The notes under the pieces: model-generated
The model's input: the letters and a program-made list of their open reading frames with translations, nothing else
The model's database searches: none
Told to the model about the DNA's origin: nothing
In this document: piece by piece, positions 43,501-50,884 of the stretch
How the letters are laid out: every line of letters begins with the position of its first letter
How positions within the stretch are numbered: the stretch's first letter is position 1
Assembly (NCBI RefSeq): GCF_000191045.1
Contig: NC_015185.1
Coordinates: 812,501 to 876,500, forward strand
Reading direction: 5' to 3'
DNA from: Desulfurobacterium thermolithotrophum DSM 11699
Lineage (GTDB): Bacteria; Aquificota; Aquificia; Desulfurobacteriales; Desulfurobacteriaceae
Length of the DNA: 64,000 bases
Translations under genes and position numbers: made by a program

Positions 43501-43710
43501 AGCATCTGCTATGTCCTTTCCTCCACTTCCAGTCATAAAAAGATGAAAATCCTTTCCAGCAATTTCTTCAAACTTTTCAAGAAGCTTTAAAACTTTTTCT
43601 GTTTGCTTAGCTTCATGACGTTCATAGTGTTTAAAGACAATGTTATTCTTTTCGTCTAATAAAACTCCTTTAACAGTCGTCGAACCAACATCGATACCTG
43701 CTTTAATCAT
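40522..43710 (-). CDS. Acyl-CoA dehydratase/reductase activator, two BcrA/D-type ATPase domains plus DUF2229
   Basis: A 1062-residue ATP-dependent Fe-S activase related to HgdC and BadF. Two ASKHA ATPase domains are seen. The first (about residues 1-270) has GIDVGSTTVKGVLLD, GGQDAKMIFW and CAGGTGATIDRI. The second (about 330-590) has GIDGGSTSTKAVLVD, GGQDIKVMIM and CSAGNGYFLQ. A cysteine motif CNFCTNRCQRTF follows near 640, then a DUF2229-like region. Such proteins use ATP to drive an electron to a low-potential enzyme. No dehydratase subunits are adjacent, so the partner is unknown. It is shorter than the 1400-residue members I know. Confidence 0.85.
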   Translation of the reverse strand: MIKAGIDVGSTTVKGVLLDEKNNIVFKHYERHEAKQTEKVLKLLEKFEEIAGKDFHLFMTGSGGKDIADALSVKFIQEVNAVSLAVEKFHPEVNSVVELGGQDAKMIFWIEAGNVKRKITTMNDKCAGGTGATIDRIISKLKIPSEVATSICFDPSKIHPVAAKCGVFAETDINSLQKAGIPSDELLISLFNAIIIQNFAVLTRGHTLRPVVLLLGGPNTFFPALVEGWKYHLEKLWKEKGLSFDDKSVLLPTNSQYYAALGSALFGEHEESYYKGKDGLLEFSKRSVAILKAKMGERGLLKEGENLEEFRKRYSIKPFRPKEFKKGEKVKAFLGIDGGSTSTKAVLVDENGKLLATAYTLSAGNPLEDVKKVVRQLRNQIEKKGAQLQILSVGVTGYAKEMLKETIGADVAVVETVAHTISAKHFFKDVDVIVDVGGQDIKVMIMKNGEVKDFKLNTQCSAGNGYFLQSTAEKFGYKVEEFADVAFKANYVPRFNFGCAVFLEQDIVNFQRLGWQPHEIMAGLAKVLPKNIWLYVVKEPNLRKLGRRFLLQGGTQKNLAAVKAQYDFIKEKVPDAEIFVHPITGEAGAFGTAIESIRQYNGTTNFIGLDALESLDFEVKSDETTRCNFCTNRCQRTFIYVNLPEKTKRYIIAPCEKGTVTEIEDVKRVLKLLNKIKEKNPNLQEISAMKVFKSYPVKEVYEATRFGIISRKNIIEKRKSLKVGIPRVLNFYSLTPFFRGYFESIGVKNLVFSDYTSEKLVLEELKGGAIDPCFPSKVALAHVRNLIKKKPSVIFFPKIATLIPSFKDSEGSHACPTVTGTPISVKAVLTKEKDSFKENGIEFVDPILHFHDEGLLEYEMYEAFKDILKITKTENKNAIKEGFKALKQYQNEMRSLGEKVLKMLGSENRIGILVLGRPYHNDPGINHGILEELQKRGYPILTIESLPTKEEFLKKVFKERDPFKIRDVWKKAYSENTNKKVWGALYAAGHPNLAVLDLSNFRCGHDAPIYSLIEEIMEKSNTPYFTFHEIDENRPAGSIKIRVETIDYFLKDRMRKKLYTKK

Positions 43711-44686
43711 ATTCCCCCCTTGAGAGTGTTTGAAAAATCATCCAGACAAAGAACAAAACTCCCATGTTAAAGAGGATAAACTTAGCTAAAACAAACAGTT
43801 GAGCTATATGAAAGCTCTTTGTTTTCTCGTAACTTCCAACATCCTGCTTAACTTCTCCAAAAATACTCTCTATCAGTCCTCTAAACCTGTAAATTTCATC
43901 AGATTCTAAAAGCTCTTTGCATTTAAGCCTAATCTCAGATTTAATTCCCTTCCTTAATGTTTCTCTCACCTTTATGTAAGGCTTTAAGCCTACTAACAGA
44001 ACAAGCTCAATAAACTTAATGCTGTCATAAGCTTTGTCTCCTAAAAATGGCTTTCCTTTCAAAGCTCTCCATATAAATCCCCTTTCGTTTAACCACCTAA
44101 CTATTTTCTCTCCAAGTTTCACTTCCGAAGCGTAACTCTCTCCAGGTAATGCAGTAAGAATGAACCTTTTTCCATCTTTTAGATGAACGCTTAATACAAC
44201 AACTTTAACGTGGCTTTTTACCTCCTTTATCTCTTTGCCTCTTAGAATTTTCAATGGATAAATCTCATTGTATTTGAAGCCAGTTCCATCTATTATCAGA
44301 AATCTTAGTTCTTTATGATACTTCCCTAAGAGTCTTCGAGAGACAAAGTTCAGAAAATCTACAAGGAGAATGGAAGGTAGTTGCTTGAGTCGGTAATAAT
44401 AGGTTGAAAAATCAGGAATATTCTCTCTTCCAAATATCTGAACTGCCAAATATTCAAGGTCTCTGAATGATAGGTTCCAGGCTACTTGGAGGAAAAGAAG
44501 GGTAAGAATTATCTCGTCAGGGTATTTCTTGGGTCTTCCTCTTTTGGTTTTAAAAGGATATAAATATACCAGTACAGCCTGTCCTCTCCGGTTCATGTAT
44601 GTTTTTGATAGGTTGAGTACTTTGTGGAAATTTAGTCTTTTCGCTTTCATACCGGAGAGGATAGGCTTTTTTCTTAATTTTGGCAA
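43703..44686 (-). CDS. DDE transposase, IS4/IS5-like
   Basis: A 327-residue transposase with the DDE triad in FLIIDGTGF, FLGDKAYDS and FRGLIESIFGEVKQ. TTG 44686 lies inside the right inverted repeat; no better start is near. The ORF runs through the left inverted repeat and uses a stop codon in the flanking DNA, 17 nt beyond the element. The last residues (SRGEYD) are therefore encoded partly by the target. It overlaps the start of the activator gene by 8 nt. Confidence 0.9.
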   Translation of the reverse strand: MPKLRKKPILSGMKAKRLNFHKVLNLSKTYMNRRGQAVLVYLYPFKTKRGRPKKYPDEIILTLLFLQVAWNLSFRDLEYLAVQIFGRENIPDFSTYYYRLKQLPSILLVDFLNFVSRRLLGKYHKELRFLIIDGTGFKYNEIYPLKILRGKEIKEVKSHVKVVVLSVHLKDGKRFILTALPGESYASEVKLGEKIVRWLNERGFIWRALKGKPFLGDKAYDSIKFIELVLLVGLKPYIKVRETLRKGIKSEIRLKCKELLESDEIYRFRGLIESIFGEVKQDVGSYEKTKSFHIAQLFVLAKFILFNMGVLFFVWMIFQTLSRGEYD

Positions 44687-44711
44687 TTTTCAAACACCCT
44701 CTTCCCCCCTT
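43712..44711 (-). mobile_element. 980-bp insertion sequence with 10-bp target duplication
   Basis: The element is 43722-44701. Its ends are 17-bp inverted repeats (GAGAGTGTTTGAAAAAT and GAGGGTGTTTGAAAATT, two mismatches). The direct repeat TTCCCCCCTT flanks it at 43712-43721 and 44702-44711, an intact target duplication, so the insertion is recent. It landed immediately upstream of the activator gene, in the same orientation. Confidence 0.9.
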
Positions 44712-44765
44712 TGGGATAATCTGTAAAAGCTGATAAAATCTTAAAAAAAAAATAAGAGGTAGGTT

Positions 44766-45305
44766 ATGAAAAGACTATCTATAATAGCTTTAGTAATGTT
44801 AACATCATGTGTCCCTAAGCAGCAAAGTGCAAACGTAAATGTAAATAGCCATCTTGAATCTAGGATAGAAGTTTTAGAACTTAAACAATCAGAAATCTTA
44901 AAAGAACTAAAAGGTATAGAAGAAAAGCTAAATAAACTCAAAGAGGAAATTCCGAAACTTCGAGTTTCTATTGACAACATAAGACAAGACCTTTCTAAGG
45001 TAGAGGAAAAATTTCCTTTGATAGAAAAATCCATAAAAGAAACTAAAAGTTACGCATTAAAACTAAATCAAAATAGTGAGCAGAATACAGAGAAAAAATT
45101 ACTAAAGCTTAAAGAAGAAATCAGTCTTCAATTTGATTCGGTAAGCAAGGAAATATCAACCATAAAAAAAGAAATAAACGCGAGTAAGGAAGATGAAAGA
45201 CAAAAACTTAAGGAGTTAGAAGAGAAAATCCGAGAAATTGAAGAGAGATTATCGAATTTACGAATTCCTTCAATTAAGATAGAAGAAGTTAAACCCGAAA
45301 AATAG
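44766..45305 (+). CDS. Coiled-coil lipoprotein of unknown function
   Basis: A 179-residue protein that begins with a lipoprotein signal (MKRLSIIALVMLTSC, lipobox LTSC). The rest is almost entirely heptad-rich coiled coil (LESRIEVLELKQSEILKEL, KELEEKIREIEERLSNL). It probably sits as a membrane-anchored rod in the periplasm. I cannot assign a family. It stands alone, divergent from the IS and convergent with gatB, and ends at a strong terminator. Confidence 0.78.
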   Translation: MKRLSIIALVMLTSCVPKQQSANVNVNSHLESRIEVLELKQSEILKELKGIEEKLNKLKEEIPKLRVSIDNIRQDLSKVEEKFPLIEKSIKETKSYALKLNQNSEQNTEKKLLKLKEEISLQFDSVSKEISTIKKEINASKEDERQKLKELEEKIREIEERLSNLRIPSIKIEEVKPEK

Positions 45306-45308
45306 AAA

Positions 45309-45334
45309 GGAGAGAGCTTGGGCTCTCTCCTTTT
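45309..45334. terminator. Terminator shared by the lipoprotein gene and gatB
   Basis: A perfect 9-bp GGAGAGAGC/GCTCTCTCC stem with TTGG loop is followed by TTTT on the plus strand and by TTTCTATTTT on the minus strand. It lies between two convergent genes and can act both ways. Confidence 0.88.
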
Positions 45335-45336
45335 CT

Positions 45337-46800
45337 TTAAAGTTCTTCAAGAACTTGTGGGATTAGCTGATTTAAAAGTTTTGGATTTGCCTTTCCTCTC
45401 GTTTCCTTCATTACCTGACCAATCAAGAATTTAACAGCTTTTTGTTTTTGTTTGTCGTTACCTTCTTTGTACTGTTTAACCGCTTTTTCGTTGTTTCCAA
45501 GGACTTTCTTGATAATTTCCTTGAGAGCTGATTCATCGGATATCTGAACAAGTCCTTTCTCTTCAACGATCGTTTTAGGTTCTTTTCCACTCTTAACCAT
45601 TTCAGGAATGATTTCTTCCTTTGCGACTCTTAGAGATATTACCTCTTTATCAACAAGCTCAAGGAGCTGAGCAACGTGGCGAGGTTCGACTGGAGACTCT
45701 GAGATTTCAAGCTTTTCTTCGTTTAAAGCTCCAAGAAGGTCTGAAATGATAATGTTTGCAACTTTCTTTGCTTCTCCAGAATAGTTTTTAGCTGCCTCTT
45801 CAAAGAACTGGGAAAGAGCCCTATCTCTAACAAGGATATCAGCGTCGTAAGATGTAATACCGTAATCTTTTATAAATCTTTCTTTTACCTGGTCTGGAAG
45901 TTCAGGTAAAGAAGCTTTTATAGATTCAAGCCATTCATCGTCTATTATGAGAGGTGGAAGATCAGGTTCAGGGAAATATCTGTAGTCCTCAGCTTCCTCT
46001 TTCGTTCTCATTGTCTTTGTAATTCCTTTCTGGGAATCAAAGAGCCTTGTTTCCTGAACGACTTCTCCACCGCTTTTAACAACCTTTATTTGTCTTTCTA
46101 TTTCATACTCAAGAGCTTTTTGAATGAATCTAAAAGAGTTAACGTTTTTAATCTCTGTTCTCGTTCCAAGTTTATCTGAACTCTTAGGTCTAATAGAAAC
46201 GTTGGCGTCACATCTTAATGAACCTTCCTCAAGGTTTCCATCGTTTACACCGATCCAGACGAGGATATCCCTCAGCTTTTGCATATAAAGCCTTGCTTCC
46301 TCTGGAGTTGAGATATCAGGCTCTGAAACGATTTCAATTAGTGGTGTCCCGGCTCTATTGAGGTCAACGTAAGAGCTCCTGTCAAGTCCTTCTCCGTGAA
46401 CTGTTTTTCCAGCGTCTTCTTCCATATGAATTCTTTTAATTCTTATCTTCTTTTTCGTTCCATCAGGTTTTTCAATTTCTATCCAGCCATTTTCTGCAAA
46501 CGGGAGCTCGTACTGTGTTATCTGATAAGCCTTTGGAAGGTCTGGATAAAAGTAGTGTTTTCTCGCAAAAACAGAATAAGTATTAATCTTACAGTTTAGA
46601 GCAAGTGCTGCCTTTACAGCATACTCAACAGCTTTCTTATTCAGAACTGGAAGAGATCCAGGTATTCCAAGACAGACAGGACAAACGTTAGTATTTGGTG
46701 GAGCTCCAAACTCATTCTTACAGCTACAGAAAATTTTTGTCTCTGTTAAAAGCTGAGCGTGAACCTCAAGCCCGATTACTGCTTCAAACTCCATCTCCAA
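45337..46800 (-). CDS. gatB: Asp-tRNA(Asn)/Glu-tRNA(Gln) amidotransferase subunit B
   Basis: tRNA-binding kinase subunit of GatCAB, which amidates misacylated Glu-tRNA-Gln or Asp-tRNA-Asn. The 487-residue protein has AVIGLEVHAQLLTETKIFC, the zinc cysteines CSCK and CPVC, the cradle motif GNLEEGSLRCDANVS, and a C-terminal YqeY/tail domain ending GKANPKLLNQLIPQVL. ATG 46800 follows GGAGTTGGAG. No gatA or gatC is adjacent. Confidence 0.97.
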   Translation of the reverse strand: MEMEFEAVIGLEVHAQLLTETKIFCSCKNEFGAPPNTNVCPVCLGIPGSLPVLNKKAVEYAVKAALALNCKINTYSVFARKHYFYPDLPKAYQITQYELPFAENGWIEIEKPDGTKKKIRIKRIHMEEDAGKTVHGEGLDRSSYVDLNRAGTPLIEIVSEPDISTPEEARLYMQKLRDILVWIGVNDGNLEEGSLRCDANVSIRPKSSDKLGTRTEIKNVNSFRFIQKALEYEIERQIKVVKSGGEVVQETRLFDSQKGITKTMRTKEEAEDYRYFPEPDLPPLIIDDEWLESIKASLPELPDQVKERFIKDYGITSYDADILVRDRALSQFFEEAAKNYSGEAKKVANIIISDLLGALNEEKLEISESPVEPRHVAQLLELVDKEVISLRVAKEEIIPEMVKSGKEPKTIVEEKGLVQISDESALKEIIKKVLGNNEKAVKQYKEGNDKQKQKAVKFLIGQVMKETRGKANPKLLNQLIPQVLEEL

Positions 46801-46858
46801 CTCCGTTAGCTTAGTTTAGTTTGGAGGAGATTTTATCATAGCTAGTTAAAGTCTATAC

Positions 46859-47248
46859 TTAATTAGAAAAAAACAAGCTTTGAGGTATTTTTTCTACAAA
46901 TTTTACACCTGTTTCTCTTAATCTTTCCCTAAAAGAAGTATCAATCCTTAAGCCATATCCAGCTAAAAGTTTTGAAAGTTTCTCAAATATAGTTTCCCCC
47001 TCTGGATCAAAATCCATAAGAAGAACCACTCCTTCATAGATAGCAGAAAGTTCTTCTGCAATGTCATGATAATTTTTTCCTTTTAATTCAACGACATTTT
47101 GAATACTAAACTTCTCAAGAGCAAACTTATCTCTTTTTCCTTCAACTAAAATTGCCCATTTCTCATTTTTTAAAGAAAACTCTTTTAAGTCAAGAAGTAA
47201 GTTTTTGAGCATTTTAATTTTTTCTATATTTATTTTTTTACTATTCAA
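46859..47248 (-). CDS. Small Toprim-domain protein
   Basis: A 129-residue protein consisting mostly of a Toprim fold: the Glu motif AILVEGKRDKFAL (about residues 34-46) and the DxD motif LLMDFDPEGETI (about 78-89). Similar stand-alone Toprim proteins occur in archaea and thermophiles, and resemble RNase M5 or primase fragments. Function unknown; cleavage or binding of a structured nucleic acid is only an inference. It lies between gatB and the left end of tnpB element C. The start at 47248 is the first ATG. Confidence 0.75.
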   Translation of the reverse strand: MNSKKINIEKIKMLKNLLLDLKEFSLKNEKWAILVEGKRDKFALEKFSIQNVVELKGKNYHDIAEELSAIYEGVVLLMDFDPEGETIFEKLSKLLAGYGLRIDTSFRERLRETGVKFVEKIPQSLFFSN

Positions 47249-47386
47249 TTTGAAATTCCTCCAATTCGTATATCTTTAGTGAATATCAAAAGATTTAAGA
47301 CATTACCGAGAAGATTTAAAAAAAAATTATTCTTTTTTTGGGAAATGGCAAAATAGAAAATTAGAAGTAAGTGAGATTTATCTTTT

Positions 47387-47447
47387 GCGGGCGGGAAGAC
47401 CCCTCCCATAAGGGAGGGGATGAAAGCCCGCAGGTGCGTTAGCACCT
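47387..47447. repeat. Left-end hairpins of element C
   Basis: Two strong stem-loops in an otherwise AT-rich gap. The first has the same outline as the left end of elements B and D (GC-rich outer arms, a CCCC-containing inner palindrome). They probably mark where a trans-acting TnpA would bind. Confidence 0.65.
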
Positions 47448-47465
47448 GTTGAAGTTCAGATAGAA

Positions 47466-48552
47466 GGTGGACACCCTACAATAACCTTTGAATACCACAA
47501 GGAGGTGTCCACCGATGAAACAATTGAAAAGATTCAAAGGAACATCCCTCCATATATCCAGCACAAATACGGCGTTCAAAGAAACCCTGAAAAAAGGAAG
47601 AAGAGTAAAAAAGAAGCTTGACCTAACAAAAGACAGAAATGTTAAAAGGAGACTCAAATGGATAGAGTATTACCACAAAACAGGCAACGCCAGAAAAACA
47701 TGCAGATACTTTGGCATCAGTCCAACAACCTTCTACAAGTGGAAAAAAGATACGACAAGTACGGGATAGAAGGACTCCAAGACAGAAGCAAAAGACCTCA
47801 TAAAGTAAGACAACCACAAATAGAACCTGAAATAGAACACATCATCGTCACAATAAGGGAAAAATTCCTAACCTGGAGCAAAGAAAAGATAGCAGCCTTC
47901 ATGGAAAGATACCTAAATGTAAAAATATCATCCTCTACAGTTTACAGGGTTCTCAAAAGACACGGACTAATAGAAAGAACCTGGAAACTAAAAAGTACCT
48001 ACAAGAGGAAGAAACAGAAAGGGAAAAAGAACCGCACCAGAAAAGGACTAAGAGCAGACAAACCAGGAACAATCCTCATGGACGTTAAATACCTCTACTG
48101 GTGCGGTAAAACCTTTTACCAGTTCACGGCAATAGACAAGTTCACCCGAATAGCATTTGCCAAGGTTTATTCTACAAAAAGCAGCAGGAGCGGAAGAAGG
48201 TTTTTTGAAGAACTTGAAAAATTTCTTCCCTTCAAGATAGAGAAAGTTCAAACGGATAACGGGAGCGAATTTTTAGGGGAGTTAGACGAATATCTTAAAA
48301 GAAAAGGAATAGAACACTACTTTAGTTATCCGAAATCTCCCAAGACTAATGCGCATGTAGAAAGGTTTATTCAAACGACAGAAAGTGAACTATGGATGAT
48401 AGAAGGAACAGAACCGACTGTTGATGAGATGAATAAAAAACTTTTTGAGTATTTAAAGATTTACAACTTTCTTAGACCCCATCACTCTTTAAATTACAAG
48501 ACTCCCGCTGAGAAGTTTGAGGACTATATTAGAAGTCATCAAGGTGTCCACC
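47466..48552 (+). mobile_element. IS481-like insertion sequence
   Basis: About 1.09 kb bounded by inverted copies of GGTGGACACC (47466-47475) and GGTGTCCACC (48543-48552). A second inverted copy lies at 47504-47513, just before the transposase start, making a hairpin over its RBS. No clear target duplication was found. It is inserted in the leader of tnpB element C. Confidence 0.65.
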
Positions 48553-48620
48553 ATGTATTGAACTCGAACAGCACCTTGAAACTAAACAACCGTAAATATA
48601 AATTACAACTGCAGAGATGA
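47515..48620 (+). CDS. IS481-like transposase in two frames (probable -1 frameshift)
   Basis: The N-terminal frame (ATG 47515 to TAG 47769) carries a helix-turn-helix (NARKTCRYFGISPTTFYKW). The second frame (to 48620) carries the integrase core with DDE residues in LMDVKYL, VQTDNGSEFLG and NAHVERFIQTTESEL. The frames join cleanly (KWKK then RYDKYGIEGL) if a -1 shift occurs at the A6G run in TGGAAAAAAGATAC near 47741-47753. This could be programmed slippage, as in IS3-type elements, or a mutation. The frame reads past the right inverted repeat and its stop overlaps the tnpB start as ATGA. Confidence 0.75.
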
Positions 48621-50035
48621 AAACAAAAAGAGCAATAGTCTTTGAACTAAACCACTTGAGCATAGAACAGGAGATAATACTTGGACACTTCACCTACCAC
48701 GCTGGAAGACTGTGGAATCAAGCCAACTACCTCGTAAAGAACAGGTTAGCAAAACCTGACTATAGAGACCTATACAACAAACTCAAAGACACATCCTTAC
48801 ACCTGTGTTCCCTACAGTCCCGATGTGCTCAAATAGTCCTTGACGAACTATCAAGAGGATGGAATAACTTTTTCAAGTTCTTGGAAAATCCCGAAAAGTT
48901 CAAGAAGAAAGGGATAGAAATTGTTAGACCACCGAGTTACGTAAATCCCGAAACACCCCACAGAGTAGTAACATGGGATAAGACAGGATTCAAGATAGAA
49001 GGAAGTAGGATAAGACTTTCACTATCCAAAAGCTTAAAAGAGCACTTACTCAAAAAGTTTGGATTTTCTCCTGATTACCTGTGGATAGAGACAGGGTATA
49101 AAGACTTAGAGAACCTTAAAGTTCTCAACGTTCAGGTAGTTCCGTATAAGTCCTATGGACAGGTAAGCTTTAAGCTGGTAGTGGTATATGAAAAAGAAAC
49201 TCCTGAAGTTGAACCTAAAGGGGACAAAGTATTAGCGATAGACTATGGAGTATCAAACTTTGCGACCTGTGTAGTAGAAGGAAATCCCATTTCCTACATC
49301 ATAGACGGAAGAGGATTAAAGACATTACTTAGGAAGAAACTCAAGAAGATAGTTAACCTCCAGAGTAAGCTTGACAACCTCAAAAACAAAGGACTTCCAA
49401 CGATTGCATTAGAGAAGAAACTTCACAGACTTTGGAAGAGCGTAAAGAACTTGCTAAGAGACTTTGCACACAAGGTAAGCAGTCTCATAAAGAGACTTGC
49501 AGTTTTAAGTAGAGTAAAGACGGTAGTAATAGGTAAGGTTCAAGAATCAAAGAACAAAGAGAACGACTTACCAGACCTTGTGAATCAGATGTTCAAACTA
49601 TTACCTCACGGGAAAGTAACGGAATACCTAACCTACAAACTCAAAGAAGTTGGGATAGAGGTCAGACTAATAGACGAAAGCTATACTTCCGTTGCCGACT
49701 CCTGCGATAGTGAAGCAGGAGTTACAAAAGGAAGCAAGGGTAACGGAAGGAGAGTGAAGAGAGGACTATTTTTGTCGTCGGTTAAAGGACTCATAAATGC
49801 AGACGTTAACGGAGCGAGGAACATACTGAGAAAGTTCAAGAAGAGGTGGTTTGACCTTGTGACGGGACTCAAAAAAGTAGTCAAGATAAGAATTTACGAA
49901 TTAAGCAAAGGTATCTCCGAGTCCCTGCTGTATGTAGGGATAGGAGTAGAGGGCAGTGTGAACCTGCCCGGAGGGATAAGGGTAGGAATAACTTACCAAA
50001 CTCCCTCAGAAGCTCCTTCGTATAGGGCGGAGTAG
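48617..50035 (+). CDS. tnpB: TnpB-family nuclease without Zn ribbon (element C)
   Basis: A 472-residue TnpB-like protein. RuvC motif I is AIDYGVSNFATC and motif III INADVNGARN. The segment that should hold the Zn-ribbon cysteines reads ESYTSVADSCDSEAGVTKG, with one Cys only. Motif II lacks the usual Glu (VVIGKVQES); the Glu in IDESYTS may replace it, as proposed for TnpB groups with a rearranged catalytic Glu (inference). The last 20 residues are encoded by the right-end hairpin region. The frame is intact despite the IS481 insertion upstream. Confidence 0.85.
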   Translation: MKTKRAIVFELNHLSIEQEIILGHFTYHAGRLWNQANYLVKNRLAKPDYRDLYNKLKDTSLHLCSLQSRCAQIVLDELSRGWNNFFKFLENPEKFKKKGIEIVRPPSYVNPETPHRVVTWDKTGFKIEGSRIRLSLSKSLKEHLLKKFGFSPDYLWIETGYKDLENLKVLNVQVVPYKSYGQVSFKLVVVYEKETPEVEPKGDKVLAIDYGVSNFATCVVEGNPISYIIDGRGLKTLLRKKLKKIVNLQSKLDNLKNKGLPTIALEKKLHRLWKSVKNLLRDFAHKVSSLIKRLAVLSRVKTVVIGKVQESKNKENDLPDLVNQMFKLLPHGKVTEYLTYKLKEVGIEVRLIDESYTSVADSCDSEAGVTKGSKGNGRRVKRGLFLSSVKGLINADVNGARNILRKFKKRWFDLVTGLKKVVKIRIYELSKGISESLLYVGIGVEGSVNLPGGIRVGITYQTPSEAPSYRAE

Positions 50036-50102
50036 TTCACTGGTTTTAAAAAAGATACTTAAGAATGCTAATAATGAATGAAGAAATTTTTTTTGTTAGG
50101 AG

Positions 50103-50126
50103 GAAGCTCCCTAAAAAGGGAGCTTC
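50103..50126. terminator. Terminator after the peroxiredoxin gene
   Basis: A perfect 9-bp GAAGCTCCC/GGGAGCTTC stem with a TAAAAA loop lies 14 nt after the peroxiredoxin stop on the minus strand, followed by T-rich sequence. It may also act on the plus strand. Confidence 0.75.
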
Positions 50127-50139
50127 TTATTTAAGAAAT

Positions 50140-50754
50140 TTAAGAAAGAATTTCATCAATAGTAATTACTTCTCCAACCTTTCCAGCAATGTCTGGACCA
50201 GGCTTTAGTGTTTTCTTACCAGGTCTCCAGTTAGCTGGGCAAGCTTCATCTGGATGTTCGTAAACATATTTCCACGCATCAAGCTGTCTTAAAAGTTCAT
50301 TTACGTTTCTACCAACTGGTGGATTGAGAACTTCTTCAGCTACGATGATTCCATCAGGATTAATAATAAATCTACCTCTTCTTGCAATACCAGCTTCTTC
50401 AATGTAAACACCATACTTTCTAGAAACTTCTCCATTTGGATCTGCACCAAGAAGGAACTTAACATCTTTCATAAGAGGTTCTACTTTGCAAAAGATCTGG
50501 TGGCTGAATACAGTATCTGTAGAGATAGCAAGAACTTCTGCTCCACGTTCTTTAATTTCTTCATACTTTGCTGCGACCGCAGCAAGTTCTGTTGGTCAGA
50601 CGAATGTAAAGTCAGCTGGGTAGAAACAAAGAACTAAAAACTTTCCTTCATTGTTTGGAACGTAATCAGAAAGTTTAACTTTGTCATACTTATCGTTTAC
50701 AGGATCGTAAACCTGTACTTCAAACTCTGGAGCCTTTTGCCCTACAAGAGCCAT
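50140..50754 (-). CDS. Selenocysteine-containing 2-Cys peroxiredoxin (PrxU/AhpC family)
   Basis: Reduces H2O2 and organic peroxides. From ATG 50754 (RBS AGGAGG) the frame runs 204 residues, with one in-frame TGA at 50598-50596, codon 53. That is the peroxidatic site: DFTFV-U-PTE, where the family has DFTFVCPTE. Downstream regions are intact: VLAISTDTVFSHQIF, the Arg in GIARRGRFIINPDG and the resolving Cys in DEACPANWRPG. A hairpin with a GGUC loop follows the TGA, as expected of a bacterial SECIS. A nonsense mutation exactly at the one residue where Sec makes sense is very unlikely. A simple ORF caller would report only 50140-50472 (110 residues). Confidence 0.95.
50568..50585 (-). promoter_or_regulatory. 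Bacterial SECIS hairpin in the peroxiredoxin mRNA
   Basis: A 7-bp stem TTGCTGC/GCAGCAA closes a GGTC tetraloop. GGUC is the same apical loop as in the E. coli fdhF SECIS recognised by SelB. The loop begins 17 nt after the TGA, within the usual spacing. The bulged U of the E. coli stem is absent. Confidence 0.85.
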
Positions 50755-50784
50755 CTTCTCCTCCTGAAAATTATTTTCAATTTT

Positions 50785-50812
50785 AAATTAAATTCATTTG
50801 TCGATAAGTCAA
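50785..50812 (-). promoter_or_regulatory. Candidate promoter of the peroxiredoxin gene
   Basis: TTGACT (50812-50807), a 16-nt spacer and TAATTT (50790-50785) lie about 30 nt before the ATG on the minus strand. Confidence 0.5.
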
Positions 50813-50884
50813 CTATTTTAACGATAGACTTCATCTATAATTTCTATGTCATAATTTTTGAAAGTAGATGTAGAAGAGGAAAAA

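Larger units (their letters stand above)
47387..50040 (+). mobile_element. tnpB-only IS605-type element C, interrupted by an IS481-like element
   Basis: The left end has a large hairpin (arms GCGGGC/GCCCGC at 47387-47392 and 47426-47431, inner CCCCTCCC/GGGAGGGG) plus AGGTGC/GCACCT at 47432-47447. The right end is a CTCC/GGAG hairpin followed by TAGTTCAC, ending at 50040. Between the left end and the tnpB start lies the IS481-like insertion (about 47466-48552), which makes this a nested pair. The predicted guide begins TGGTTTTAAAAAAG after 50040. Confidence 0.7.

Noticed and set aside
50596-50598. TGA in the peroxiredoxin gene as a disabling nonsense mutation
   Set aside because: It coincides with the catalytic Cys codon, is followed by a GGUC hairpin at the correct distance, and the downstream protein is perfectly conserved.
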